A stretch of 64,000 nt of DNA from Sphingomonadales bacterium EhC05 (GTDB lineage: Bacteria > Pseudomonadota > Alphaproteobacteria > Sphingomonadales > Sphingomonadaceae). Positions 52,952 through 62,067 of the stretch are shown here, one piece after another. The DNA lies in the NCBI GenBank assembly GCA_001650955.1, contig LXYP01000029.1:62001-126000 (forward strand). The letters run 5' to 3'. The notes below the pieces were generated by a model. That model was not told the origin of the DNA and made no database searches. It saw only the letters and a program-made list of their open reading frames with translations. Position 1 is the first letter of the stretch. The number at the start of each line of letters is the position of its first letter. The position numbers and the translations under genes were made by a program.

Positions 52952-54085
52952 GTGGCTATACAAGAAATGGAAGCGGTAAACCGCAAAATTTTGGATCGCC
53001 GCAAGGCCAGTAGTGGCCTGCCGCCATATCGGGCAGCGAAGAGCGAGGAGATCGAGGCCCTGCTTAGCGGTTATTTTGCCAAACAGGTGCCTGGTGCGAA
53101 AGTATCAGGCGTACGGCGTGTGGGGGGGGGTGCATCGAAGGAGCAGTTTTTCTTCACGCTGACAGAAGACGGCAAGGATAGTGCCTATCTGCTCCGCATG
53201 GACCCGCGCAAAGCAATTACCGAAACTGACCGAGAGCGCGAATTTTTACTCATCAACGCGATGAAGGGCATTGTGCCCGTGCCAGAGGCGGTGTGGGTAG
53301 ATAATGACGCAGAATATTTCCCACAAGCTGCGGCGATTGTGCGCGTGGTCGGCGGTGTTACCAAGCCCAGCGATTCCGGTGTGAAGGTATCGGGTCTTGG
53401 CACTTGGCTTGGGCCGGACATGCGCGCTAAATTGCGTGATCAATTCATGGACTATTTGGTTGCCATTCATGCCTATGACTATCGCACAAATCCGCTAAAA
53501 GGTTTTGAAATTCCGGATGCTGATCCTAAGCAGGCAGCTTTATGGTCGTTAAATTACTGGCGCGAAATTTGGAAAATTGACGAAGGCGATACAAGACCTA
53601 TCGTAGCGCTCGCAGAACAATGGCTGGTTGATAATTTGCCAGATGCCGCTGACCTGGTGATGACCCATGGTGATTACCGCACCGGCAATTATTTGTTTGA
53701 AGAAGATAGCGGAAAAATCACCGCAGTGCTCGACTGGGAATTGGCACGCATTGGCGATTTCCATGAAGATCTGAGCTGGGTATTGATACAGGTATTCGGA
53801 ACTTTCGATAATGACGGTACATTCCGTGCCAGCGACCTTTTCGAGCGCGAAGAATTCATCACCGAATATGAAAAGCGATCCGGCAGGACGGTCGACCGTA
53901 AGGTGCTGCATTATTACGACGTTTTCAGTAGCTGGAAATGTTACGTGATTGTGGGTGCCAACGGCCTTGCAGCGGCGCGGTCACAGCATAATCACCAAGA
54001 CGTACTGTTGTCATTTCTCAGCACAACAATCCCGATGTTTGCGGACGATCTCGTCCGCCTGCTTAGCCAAGGAGCAAGCGAATGA
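52952..54085 (+). CDS. aminoglycoside-phosphotransferase-fold small-molecule kinase (ACAD10/11 kinase-like)
   Basis: 377 aa from a GTG with GAGGA upstream. The kinase core has a G-rich loop (RRVGGGASKEQFFFTL), a LLRMDP strand, the catalytic MTHGDYRTGNYLFE (Asp about residue 240) and the metal-binding VLDWELARIGD. This type of kinase is found free in bacteria and fused to acyl-CoA dehydrogenase in ACAD10/11, where it phosphorylates a 4-hydroxyacyl-CoA. In this operon it may phosphorylate a hydroxyl group of a catabolic intermediate so that it can be eliminated. It overlaps the next gene by 4 bp. Confidence 0.9.
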   Translation: MAIQEMEAVNRKILDRRKASSGLPPYRAAKSEEIEALLSGYFAKQVPGAKVSGVRRVGGGASKEQFFFTLTEDGKDSAYLLRMDPRKAITETDREREFLLINAMKGIVPVPEAVWVDNDAEYFPQAAAIVRVVGGVTKPSDSGVKVSGLGTWLGPDMRAKLRDQFMDYLVAIHAYDYRTNPLKGFEIPDADPKQAALWSLNYWREIWKIDEGDTRPIVALAEQWLVDNLPDAADLVMTHGDYRTGNYLFEEDSGKITAVLDWELARIGDFHEDLSWVLIQVFGTFDNDGTFRASDLFEREEFITEYEKRSGRTVDRKVLHYYDVFSSWKCYVIVGANGLAAARSQHNHQDVLLSFLSTTIPMFADDLVRLLSQGASE

Positions 54086-54576
54086 CCCCTTCAACCGACG
54101 AGCGCCTCGCCAGTATAGTCCGTGCGTTGAGCGAAGTGATTTTGCCGCATTTGCCCGATGATGCGTCTTTGGCACAGGAGCAGGCGCAACTCGCCATAGG
54201 GCAGTTGCAAATAATTCAAATGCAATTGGACAATGTTCTGGCATTTGAACGGGAAGAACTGGAAGATGCTAAGGCCATTGGCCAAGCATTGGCAGCTGCT
54301 TTGTCCGGTGGCAATGCATCGACTGCCACGCTTTCGGTTCTTCAAGGATCGATTGATGGAGCAGATGGTTCCGATGTGCGCGGCCAGACCAAAGCAATCA
54401 AAGAGGCTATTGATAAGCTAGTCCCGGCTATCTCGAAAGACGGCGCAGATGGATCAAAATCCGCAATGACCGAGATTATATTGAAATACGAAAAGGTCCG
54501 CACGCAAAAAGATCGCCTTTGGTTCATGCCGTTTGGTTTCGATAATCCTGAAACAGTCGGGCCAGTGACTTTATAA
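54082..54576 (+). CDS. hypothetical helical protein, 164 aa, coupled to the kinase
   Basis: It is translated from ATGA overlap with the kinase gene. The sequence is mostly amphipathic helix (Gln/Glu rich, ALSEVILPHLP, then a QLQIIQMQLDNVLAFE heptad-like stretch). A linker rich in Gly/Asp follows and a conserved-looking end has RLWFMPFGFDNPE. There is no membrane segment. I do not recognise the family with certainty; its constant neighbourhood with the kinase suggests a partner or helper subunit. Confidence 0.78.
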   Translation: MTPSTDERLASIVRALSEVILPHLPDDASLAQEQAQLAIGQLQIIQMQLDNVLAFEREELEDAKAIGQALAAALSGGNASTATLSVLQGSIDGADGSDVRGQTKAIKEAIDKLVPAISKDGADGSKSAMTEIILKYEKVRTQKDRLWFMPFGFDNPETVGPVTL

Positions 54577-54637
54577 AGCACGATATGAGCCGCAGTATTG
54601 GTGCGCGCAGTCATTTTTTGAGTTTAGGAGAGATAAT

Positions 54638-55744
54638 ATGAAAGCATCAGCAGCCGTTGTCCGAAACATTGGCGGGCCGTTTGAGATTGAAGACGTTGAA
54701 ATTGAGGCCCCGCGCGGTGATGAAGTGCTAGTGCGGATGGTAGGCGTTGGTGTTTGCCATACTGATCTGGTCGCACGAGACGGATTTCCCGTGCCGATGC
54801 CCATCGTGCTTGGTCATGAAGGGTCCGGCGTCGTCGAATTGGTGGGGCCTGATGTGAAAGGCCTTGCAGTAGGCGATCATGTTGTTCTGAGTTTCAATAG
54901 CTGCAACAATTGCGGCACATGCGCGGATGACCTGCCAGCTTACTGTCAAAACTTTCTTGCCGAGAACTTTGCAGGCGTCCGCTTGGCTGACGGTTCAACG
55001 TCAATTTCAAAAGGCGAAGAGGTCATTCACGGCAATTTCTTTGGCCAATCTTCTTTTGCGACCCACGCCATCTCGCATGAGCGCAACACGGTGAAAGTCG
55101 ACAAGTCATTACCGCTGGAGCTATTGGGTCCACTTGGTTGCGGCGTGCAAACAGGCGCAGGGGCGGCGGTTATCTCACTTGGTCTGAAGGCTGGACAATC
55201 GCTGGCGATTTTTGGCGGCGGTGCTGTGGGCCTTTCTGCTCTTCTCGGTGCGCGCGCGATTGATGCAGGTACCGTTATTGTAGTGGAGCCAAATGAAGGC
55301 CGCCGCAAACTGGCATTGGAGCTTGGCGCAAGCCATGTGATTGACCCGATGAATTGCGATGATGTGCTCGAAAAGATCAAGAAACTCGGGGGCGGCGCTG
55401 GCGTCAATCATGCTCTAGATACCACCGGCATTCCCGATGTTATCGCGGTGGCCGTGGAAACCATGACTGCTAATGGCATGTTGGGCCTAATCGGTGTTCC
55501 GCCACCAGAAGCGATGATTCCCGCGAATATGATGAGCATGCTGGTACGCGGCGGCATTGGCGTGAAATTTATTACCGAAGGCGATGCCGATCCTCACATA
55601 TTCATCCCGCAAATGATCAAATGGTATCAGGACGGTAAATTCCCGTTTCACCGTTTGGTAAAGACATTTCCGTTTGCGCAGATTAACGAAGCGGCCCGCT
55701 CATCCGAATCTGGCGAGGCGATTAAGCCAGTTCTAGTCTTCTAG
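54638..55744 (+). CDS. zinc-dependent alcohol dehydrogenase (benzyl/geraniol/perillyl alcohol type)
   Basis: 368 aa. The catalytic zinc ligand Cys40 is in VGVCHTD and His60-Glu61 in VLGHEGSGVV. The structural zinc cysteines are 89, 92, 95 and 103 (SCNNCGTCADDLPAYC). The NAD-binding GGGAVGLSALLGAR lies near residue 194. The overall wording is that of XylB/GeoA aryl- and allyl-alcohol dehydrogenases (family knowledge). It would oxidise the primary alcohol formed by the membrane hydroxylase. AGGAGAG precedes the ATG. It follows the kinase module after 61 bp and is likely in the same transcript. Confidence 0.94.
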   Translation: MKASAAVVRNIGGPFEIEDVEIEAPRGDEVLVRMVGVGVCHTDLVARDGFPVPMPIVLGHEGSGVVELVGPDVKGLAVGDHVVLSFNSCNNCGTCADDLPAYCQNFLAENFAGVRLADGSTSISKGEEVIHGNFFGQSSFATHAISHERNTVKVDKSLPLELLGPLGCGVQTGAGAAVISLGLKAGQSLAIFGGGAVGLSALLGARAIDAGTVIVVEPNEGRRKLALELGASHVIDPMNCDDVLEKIKKLGGGAGVNHALDTTGIPDVIAVAVETMTANGMLGLIGVPPPEAMIPANMMSMLVRGGIGVKFITEGDADPHIFIPQMIKWYQDGKFPFHRLVKTFPFAQINEAARSSESGEAIKPVLVF

Positions 55745-55905
55745 GTTCGGCTTGTGATCAGTTTGCCCTAAAAGCACAAAAAGGAACAACTTTGTCCCAC
55801 TCTCGAACAAGGTAATAATGTGAATTGATACGCGCAGAAATGAATACTGCAGTGCATTTGTAGTATTTTCAACCTCCCCCAGGAAGTTCAAAGAAGGAAA
55901 CAGCA

Positions 55906-56652
55906 ATGAAAATCCTGGTGCCCGTAAAACGGGTCATAGACTATAACGTAAAACCGCGGGTCAAATCCGACGGCAGCGGCGTCGATCTCGCCAATGTCAA
56001 AATGTCGATGAACCCGTTTGACGAGATTTCTATCGAAGAAGCCATCCGCCTTAAAGAAGCGGGCAAGGCCGAAGAAGTCATCGCCGTTTCGGTTGGCCCG
56101 CAAAAGGCGCAGGAAAACCTGCGTACCGCACTCGCGATGGGCGCAGACCGCGCCATTCTTGTGGTCACCGACGAAGAAGTCGAACCGCTAGCGGTTGCCA
56201 AGATCCTCGCCAAGATCGTTGCCGAAGAATCACCGAAACTGGTGATCTGCGGCAAGCAGGCGATCGATGATGATTCGAACCAGACCGGCCAGATGCTCGC
56301 AGCCTTGCTCGGTTGGGGCCAGGGCACATTTGCCAATGAAGTCGCCATTGAAGGCGATGAAATCACCGTCAAACGCGAAATCGATGGCGGCCTGCAGACG
56401 GTCAAACTGAACCTGCCCGCGGTGGTCACCACCGATCTGCGCCTCAACGAACCGCGCTATGCCTCGCTGCCAAACATCATGAAGGCGAAGAAAAAGCCGA
56501 TGGATGAAAAAACCCCCGCCGATTACGGCGTCGATATCTCGCCCCGCCTGGCCACCATCACGGTCACCGAACCGCCCGTGCGCCAAGCCGGTGAAAAGGT
56601 CGAAGATGTCGATGCGCTGGTCGCGAAACTCAAAGCTGTGGGAGCGATCTGA
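55906..56652 (+). CDS. etfB: electron transfer flavoprotein subunit beta
   Basis: 248 aa, standard Etf[20 protein letters not shown] opening, [17 protein letters not shown], the AMP-binding [15 protein letters not shown] and a [11 protein letters not shown] end. With EtfA it carries electrons from all the acyl-CoA dehydrogenases in this island to ETF-ubiquinone oxidoreductase. AAGGA precedes the ATG. Codon use is clearly richer in GC at third positions than in the neighbouring catabolic genes, which suits a highly expressed core gene. It overlaps etfA by one base. Confidence 0.98.
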   Translation: MKILVPVKRVIDYNVKPRVKSDGSGVDLANVKMSMNPFDEISIEEAIRLKEAGKAEEVIAVSVGPQKAQENLRTALAMGADRAILVVTDEEVEPLAVAKILAKIVAEESPKLVICGKQAIDDDSNQTGQMLAALLGWGQGTFANEVAIEGDEITVKREIDGGLQTVKLNLPAVVTTDLRLNEPRYASLPNIMKAKKKPMDEKTPADYGVDISPRLATITVTEPPVRQAGEKVEDVDALVAKLKAVGAI

Positions 56653-57581
56653 TGAAAACGCTCGTACTCGTAGAACATGACAACAAAACCATGAAAGACG
56701 CGACGCTGGCCGTGGTTACCGCCGCGTCGCAACTGGGTGAAGTCCACGCCCTGGTCATCGGCTCCGGCTGTGTCAGTGTCGGCGAACAGGCGGCCAAGGT
56801 CGCTGGCGTCGCCACTGTCCATGTTGCGGACGATCCCTCGCTGGAACATCAGCTACCGGAAAACGCCGCGCCGCTGATCGCCAGCCTGATGGAAACCCAT
56901 GACGCGTTCCTCGCGCCAGCCACCACCACCGGCAAGAATATCGCCCCGCGCGTTGCCGCCCTGCTCGACGTCATGCAGATCAGCGACATTCTCTCGGTCG
57001 AAAGCGAAGACACGTTCACCCGGCCGATCTACGCCGGCAACGCGATTGCCAGGGTCAAATCGTCCGATGCCAAGAAAGTCATCACCGTTCGTGGTACCGC
57101 CTTTGAAAAGGCCGCCACAGAAGGTGGCTCCGGCACCATCGAAGCCATCGGCGGCGCCAGCGACGCTGGCCTGTCCAGCTTCGTCAGCGAAGAAATCGCC
57201 AAGTCCGAACGCCCCGAACTGACCAGCGCAAAGATCATCGTCTCCGGTGGCCGTGCCTTGGGCTCTGCCGATAAGTTCGAGAAAGTCATCACGCCCTTGG
57301 CCGACAAGCTCGGCGCCGGCATCGGCGCTTCGCGCGCCGCGGTCGATGCGGGCTATGTACCCAACGACTATCAGGTCGGCCAGACCGGCAAGATCGTCGC
57401 CCCCGAAGTCTATCTCGCGATCGGCATCTCCGGCGCGATTCAGCATCTTGCGGGCATGAAGGACAGCAAGATCATCGTCGCGATCAACAAGGACGAAGAC
57501 GCTCCGATCTTCCAGGTTGCGGATATCGGACTGGTCGCGGATCTGTTTGATGCGGTGCCGGAGTTGACTGGCAAGCTATGA
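56652..57581 (+). CDS. etfA: electron transfer flavoprotein subunit alpha
   Basis: 309 aa. The C-terminal FAD-binding domain is intact: [36 protein letters not shown], and [20 protein letters not shown] split around the flavin. It is paired with etfB. It shares the high GC3 of etfB up to its stop; the following phosphatase gene abruptly does not. It overlaps that gene by 4 bp. Confidence 0.98.
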   Translation: MKTLVLVEHDNKTMKDATLAVVTAASQLGEVHALVIGSGCVSVGEQAAKVAGVATVHVADDPSLEHQLPENAAPLIASLMETHDAFLAPATTTGKNIAPRVAALLDVMQISDILSVESEDTFTRPIYAGNAIARVKSSDAKKVITVRGTAFEKAATEGGSGTIEAIGGASDAGLSSFVSEEIAKSERPELTSAKIIVSGGRALGSADKFEKVITPLADKLGAGIGASRAAVDAGYVPNDYQVGQTGKIVAPEVYLAIGISGAIQHLAGMKDSKIIVAINKDEDAPIFQVADIGLVADLFDAVPELTGKL

Positions 57582-58366
57582 TGGATTCGGATACCCATAT
57601 TCGTGTTTTAAACTTGGAAGGGGGGCAGAATTTTAGAGATATCGGTGGGTATCCCTCAGGTCTTGATAAGAGCGTTCGATGGAAGAGGGTTTACAGATCC
57701 GGTCATATGTCCGGCATTTCCACGTCAGATAGAAAAATGCTCTGTGATTTGGGCGTTACCCAAATTTTTGATTTGCGCGCAAATGACGAAAGAGCGGAAA
57801 GCCCGACGGATTGGCATCGCGCAGCTGGTGCCGAGCTATGGTTTCGCGACCATGAATTCAGTGCAGGTGCATTGTTGAACGCTCGTCTCCACAATGCAAA
57901 TGACGCGGTCCAGGCGCGCGCAGCAATGATAGAAGTTTACCAAAATCTGCCATTCGAACAAGTGGAGAGTTTGTCAGCTTTTTTAAGCATAGTAGCGACT
58001 GGAGTTGGTCCAATAATATACAATTGCTCAGCGGGAAAAGATCGAACGGGATTGGCAACCGCTTTGCTCTTGGAAATTCTGAATGTCGACCGGGAGTATA
58101 TAATCCAGGACTATCTTCTGTCGAATGAGCATGTAGGCCGTTTGATTACCTATATGCAAAAGTCGCCCAAATATCGAAGTCTAATGAAACATAATATCGA
58201 TAAAATAATGCCGTTGATGCGCGTTGAGCGCAGTTATCTTGAAGCCAGTTTCAAATCGATTGAAAGTAAATTTGGGACAGTCGTAAACTATTGTGAAACG
58301 GAATTACGTTTGGGAGAAACCCAACAAAACGCAATTAGGGAAGCGCTGTTGGAACCTCATTCATAA
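57578..58366 (+). CDS. tyrosine/dual-specificity phosphatase (Y_phosphatase3 family)
   Basis: 262 aa. The P-loop CSAGKDRTG begins at Cys150 and holds the Arg156 that binds phosphate; an [10 protein letters not shown] block near residue 18 and [10 protein letters not shown] near 63 are typical of this family. The substrate could be a phosphoprotein or a phosphorylated metabolite. The gene is coupled to etfA by ATGA overlap but differs sharply in base composition. It may be a later insertion behind etfBA. It converges on lysR with 34 bp between stops. Confidence 0.9.
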   Translation: MMDSDTHIRVLNLEGGQNFRDIGGYPSGLDKSVRWKRVYRSGHMSGISTSDRKMLCDLGVTQIFDLRANDERAESPTDWHRAAGAELWFRDHEFSAGALLNARLHNANDAVQARAAMIEVYQNLPFEQVESLSAFLSIVATGVGPIIYNCSAGKDRTGLATALLLEILNVDREYIIQDYLLSNEHVGRLITYMQKSPKYRSLMKHNIDKIMPLMRVERSYLEASFKSIESKFGTVVNYCETELRLGETQQNAIREALLEPHS

Positions 58367-58400
58367 TGGACCAACACGGATTTGCTTATGCGTTAAATGT

Positions 58401-59276
58401 TCATTTTATCCCCATGACTGAAATCTGCATCAGCCAATCGGTGACCGCTTTAATCCGACCGACAGCACGCAAATCACGATGAACAACTATCCAAAAGCTT
58501 CTCCGTATTGCGATCTGTTTAGGTAAAATATGGACCAGTAAACTATCTTTCTGGGTCATGAAGTAAGGAAGCACGGCAAGGCCTAGTCCCGCAGCACACA
58601 TTGAGCGCTGAATATTGATACTTGTGCTGCATTTTTGCGGTATCAACGCCGGATCAATTTCGGAGAGATAACGCAGCTCTTCAGCGTAAATAAAGTCAGG
58701 TAGATACCCAATCAGTGGAAAATTGTGAATGTCCTTTATGCTTGAAGGTGTGCCGCCTGTTTTAACAAAATTTTTTGCAGCGAAAAGGCCCAACCCATAA
58801 TCAGATAGTTTTTGCGCAATCAATGGGCCTCGACGAGGCCTCGCAAGCATGATTGCAATATCGGCTTCTCGTTTTGAAGGACTTAGGAATCCATTTGTTG
58901 TCACAATTTCGAGTGAAATATCGGGATGCAAAGCAGAAAATTCGGCTAATCTTGGGCTCAAAACCCAACTAGCGAAGCCTTCGGATAAGCTAAGTCTAAC
59001 GGTTCCTGCAAATCGGCTCTGCTCCCCTGTTAGTGCCTCGCTTGCACCCAATATAGCCCGTTCGGCATCTTCAGCATGTTCCAAAAGAGCCTCGCCTGCG
59101 GATGTCAATATATGCCCAACTGGTGTAATTTCGAATAGGGAAAACCCCAAATTTTCTTCCAGTCGAGAGATTCGACGACCAACCGTCGTTCCGTCGACCT
59201 GCAGATTCTTGCCCGTAGCACCCAAGGTTCGTTGGCGTGCTACTGCTAGAAAATATCTTAGATCATCCCAATTCAT
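58401..59276 (-). CDS. LysR-family transcriptional regulator
   Basis: 291 aa from the ATG at 59276 (an in-frame ATG nine codons earlier is less typical). It opens NWDDLRYFLAVARQRTLGATG, then a helix-turn-helix with GTTVGRRISRLEENLGFSLFE. The effector domain follows from residue 90, with LSEGFASWVLSPRLAEF. The variant opening with a GxxAxxLxV-T-T-V-G-R-R-I pattern is the short-type LysR often found beside aldehyde dehydrogenases. It is divergent from the acylating aldehyde dehydrogenase and probably regulates it. Confidence 0.92.
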   Translation of the reverse strand: MNWDDLRYFLAVARQRTLGATGKNLQVDGTTVGRRISRLEENLGFSLFEITPVGHILTSAGEALLEHAEDAERAILGASEALTGEQSRFAGTVRLSLSEGFASWVLSPRLAEFSALHPDISLEIVTTNGFLSPSKREADIAIMLARPRRGPLIAQKLSDYGLGLFAAKNFVKTGGTPSSIKDIHNFPLIGYLPDFIYAEELRYLSEIDPALIPQKCSTSINIQRSMCAAGLGLAVLPYFMTQKDSLLVHILPKQIAIRRSFWIVVHRDLRAVGRIKAVTDWLMQISVMGIK

Positions 59277-59415
59277 AAATAGCTCTGCAAAAATGCAGAC
59301 CATTAATGCAAAAATGGTGTCTTGTCAGCACATATGTCAAGTCATTATAAACTAGTTAACTAATATGGCGATCAGCGTAAATGTAACAAAAACAAGAAAC
59401 TTTAGGAGCGAACAC
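59277..59415. promoter_or_regulatory. lysR / aldehyde dehydrogenase divergent region
   Basis: TGCAAAAATG is repeated at 59286-59295 and 59307-59316, exactly 21 bp apart, the first inside the hairpin CTGC-AAAAAT-GCAG. CTTGTCA (59321-59327) and TGTCAAG (59335-59341) form an imperfect inverted repeat with LysR T-N11-A spacing. AGGAG for the dehydrogenase is at 59403-59407. Confidence 0.6.
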
Positions 59416-60843
59416 ATGGCCCGGACACAATCTTTTGAATCCATTGATGAAAATTCAGAAGCGATTGAAGTTGCTGAATTAGTCGCCCGCTCGCGCGCCG
59501 CGCAGGCACAGATTGAGAATTATACGCAGGAACAGGTTGACGAATTGATCCGAGCAATGGTGTGGGCGGTAGCGGAAGAATCCGTTGCCGAGAAAATTGC
59601 GCAACATACACTCGATGAAACACAGCTCGGTAATTACGATGGCAAATATCTGAAAATATTCCGCAAAACCCGCGCAACATTATTTGATATTATCCATGAT
59701 AAATCGGTCGGTGTTCTCGAGGAGGATCACGAACGCAATATTGTGAAGATTGCTAAGCCTGTTGGTGTTATTGGCGCGTTGTCGCCTTCAACCAATCCGG
59801 AAGCGACGCCGGTAATCAAGGCAATTTCAGCTGTGAAAGGCCGTAATTCGATCATCGTTGCGCCGCACCCGCGGGCAAAGCTGACCAACAAATTGATTTG
59901 TGACTTGATGCGCGATGCCATTGTGAAAATAGGCGCACCGGCTGATCTAGTGCTCAGCATAGACGTGCCATCGGTTGAGAAAACCAACGAACTGATGCGC
60001 CAGTGCGATCGAGTTCTTGCCACCGGCGGCGGTGCGATGGTCACCGCTGCTTACTCGAGCGGAACGCCTGCTCTAGGTGTCGGTGTTGGTAATGCGGTTA
60101 TTACCGTTGATGAAACGGCTGATCTCGAAGATGCGGCTGAAAAAATTCGTATCTCCAAAACACTGGATCTCGCGGCGAGTTGTTCATCGGACAACAGCCT
60201 CATATTGGTCGACGCGATTCATGACGAAATGATCGAAAAGCTGAAGCATCAGGGCGGTTATCTGGTCAATGAAGAAGAAAAACAGAAATTACAGGATGCG
60301 CTTTGGCCCGACGGTAAATTCAATACCTCGATTGTTGCACAACCAGCGGAGAAAATTGCAGGAATGGCTGGATTTAACCTGCCCGAAGGCCGCACATTCT
60401 TCATGGTTCCTGAAACCGGCTATGGCCCAGAGTTTCCGTTCTCTGGCGAAAAACTGTCCGTTATCATGGCAGTGTATCAGGTTGAAGACCTGGATGAGGC
60501 GATTGCACTAACCAACAATATCCAAGCCTATCAGGGGCAGGGGCATAGCTGCGGCATTTACTCGCAGTCCGATGACAATATCATGAAGCTGGCTAACGCA
60601 ACCCACACGTCCCGCGTGATGGTGAATCAGCCGCAATCAGCATCGAACAGTGGCAATCTGTGGAACGGAATGCGCCAGACCTTTTCTCTTGGCTGTGGTA
60701 GCTGGGGTGGAAATGGCACCAATAATAACATTACCTGGCGCGACCTAATTAACGAAACTTGGGTATCCAAGCCGCTCGCGGTGAATAAGGTACTGCCGAA
60801 TGACGAGGAGTTGTTTGGTGATGTGATGCGGAAGCTGGCCTAA
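59416..60843 (+). CDS. CoA-acylating aldehyde dehydrogenase (EutE/SauS-like)
   Basis: 475 aa from the ATG at 59416 (AGGAG at 59403). Motifs of the acylating group: GVIGALSPSTNPEATPVIKA, IIVAPHPRAKLTNK, ATGGGAMVTAAYSSGTPALG, and the nucleophile Cys256 in DLAASCSSDNSLI. These enzymes turn an aldehyde, CoA and NAD into an acyl-CoA, as for acetaldehyde, propionaldehyde or sulfoacetaldehyde. Located before isobutyryl-CoA and 3-hydroxyisobutyrate dehydrogenases, it may handle a small branched or semialdehyde. It is not a typical MmsA. Regulated by the divergent LysR (inference). Confidence 0.9.
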   Translation: MARTQSFESIDENSEAIEVAELVARSRAAQAQIENYTQEQVDELIRAMVWAVAEESVAEKIAQHTLDETQLGNYDGKYLKIFRKTRATLFDIIHDKSVGVLEEDHERNIVKIAKPVGVIGALSPSTNPEATPVIKAISAVKGRNSIIVAPHPRAKLTNKLICDLMRDAIVKIGAPADLVLSIDVPSVEKTNELMRQCDRVLATGGGAMVTAAYSSGTPALGVGVGNAVITVDETADLEDAAEKIRISKTLDLAASCSSDNSLILVDAIHDEMIEKLKHQGGYLVNEEEKQKLQDALWPDGKFNTSIVAQPAEKIAGMAGFNLPEGRTFFMVPETGYGPEFPFSGEKLSVIMAVYQVEDLDEAIALTNNIQAYQGQGHSCGIYSQSDDNIMKLANATHTSRVMVNQPQSASNSGNLWNGMRQTFSLGCGSWGGNGTNNNITWRDLINETWVSKPLAVNKVLPNDEELFGDVMRKLA

Positions 60844-60907
60844 AGGACAAGATAGATAATAGCCGGTTTTTGAAAATGTTTTTGCCGGCCTTCGCATTGG
60901 AGTTCAA

Positions 60908-62053
60908 ATGACCGATCAGTTTTCCCTGTCGGAAGATCAACTCGCTATTCAGGATATGGCGCAGAAATTTACCGCTGATGAAATCACGCCGCACGCTTCA
61001 CAGTGGGATGAGGAGCATATATTTCCGCGCACCACCATACAGAAAGCCGCTGAACTGGGTTTTGGCGGAATATATGTTTCGGAAGATGCGGGCGGCATTG
61101 GCCTAGGGCGACTAGAAAGCGCGATCATCATGGAAGCGATGGCCTATGGTTGTCCTTCCACGTCCGCATTTATCTCTATCCACAATATGACTGCGTGGAT
61201 GATCGATACATATGGCGCGCCGGCGGTGAAGAATAAATATCTAGCAGACATTATCAGTATGGAGAAAATATCCAGCTACTGCCTGACCGAACCGGGCTCT
61301 GGCTCCGATGCGGCATCGCTGAAAACCAAAGCGGTGCTTGAAGGCGATCACTACGTCGTTAGCGGATCGAAAGCGTTTATTTCCGGCGGCGGGCAGAACG
61401 AGATCTATGTCACTATGACGCGAACCAGTGCTGATGGCGCGAAGGGTGTAACCTGTCTAGTCATCGAAAAGGATATGGAGGGCGTGTCATTCGGTGCGCA
61501 GGAAAAGAAACTCGGCTGGCATTCGCAGCCTACTGCGCAAGTGAACTTCGATAATGTGCGGGTACCTGTTGAGAATCGCGTTGGTGATGAAGGTGAGGGT
61601 TTTCGCATTGCAATGGCCGGCCTTGATGGGGGGCGGCTGAATATTGGCGCTTGTTCGCTGGGCGGGGCGCAGCGTTGTTTGGATGAGGCGGTGAATTATA
61701 CCCTGGAGCGCAAACAATTTGGCAAGAGTATTGCTGACTTCCAGAATACACAATTCATGCTCGCCGATATGGCAACGGATCTTGAGGCTTCGCGGGCGTT
61801 GCTATACCTCGCGGCCGCTAAAGTGACGGAGAACGCGCCCGACAAGACCAAATTTGCGGCGATGGCAAAGCGATTGGCAACCGACAATGGCTCCAAAATT
61901 GTCAATGACGCGCTGCAGTTATTTGGCGGTTACGGCTATTTGCAGGATTATCCAATCGAGCGTTTTTGGCGCGATCTGCGAGTGCATTCGATCCTTGAAG
62001 GCACCAACGAGATCATGCGGATGATAATATCGCGCGAAATGCTCAGGCAATAA
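60908..62053 (+). CDS. isobutyryl-CoA dehydrogenase-like acyl-CoA dehydrogenase
   Basis: 381 aa. YCLTEPGSGSDAASLKTKA, FISGGGQNEIYVTMTRT and LFGGYGYLQDYPIERFWRD lead to VHSILEGTNEIMRMI, which keeps the catalytic Glu of the MCAD/IBD type. The wording SEDAGGIGLGRLESAII and SGGGQNEIY is typical of isobutyryl-CoA dehydrogenases (ACAD8). Product: methacrylyl-CoA. The next gene, for 3-hydroxyisobutyrate dehydrogenase, supports this. The intervening hydratase/hydrolase steps are not encoded right here. Confidence 0.92.
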   Translation: MTDQFSLSEDQLAIQDMAQKFTADEITPHASQWDEEHIFPRTTIQKAAELGFGGIYVSEDAGGIGLGRLESAIIMEAMAYGCPSTSAFISIHNMTAWMIDTYGAPAVKNKYLADIISMEKISSYCLTEPGSGSDAASLKTKAVLEGDHYVVSGSKAFISGGGQNEIYVTMTRTSADGAKGVTCLVIEKDMEGVSFGAQEKKLGWHSQPTAQVNFDNVRVPVENRVGDEGEGFRIAMAGLDGGRLNIGACSLGGAQRCLDEAVNYTLERKQFGKSIADFQNTQFMLADMATDLEASRALLYLAAAKVTENAPDKTKFAAMAKRLATDNGSKIVNDALQLFGGYGYLQDYPIERFWRDLRVHSILEGTNEIMRMIISREMLRQ

Positions 62054-62067
62054 GGAAGAACACTAAT

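Noticed and set aside
56853-57446. A 197-codon minus-strand frame opposite etfA
   Set aside because: High third-position GC in etfA keeps the reverse frame open; the product is low-complexity Gly/Asp/Ala.
60844-60907. GCCGG/CCGGC pair considered as a terminator between aldehyde dehydrogenase and acyl-CoA dehydrogenase
   Set aside because: Five-bp arms with a loop of more than ten bases and no T-run after the stem on the plus strand; too weak to call.
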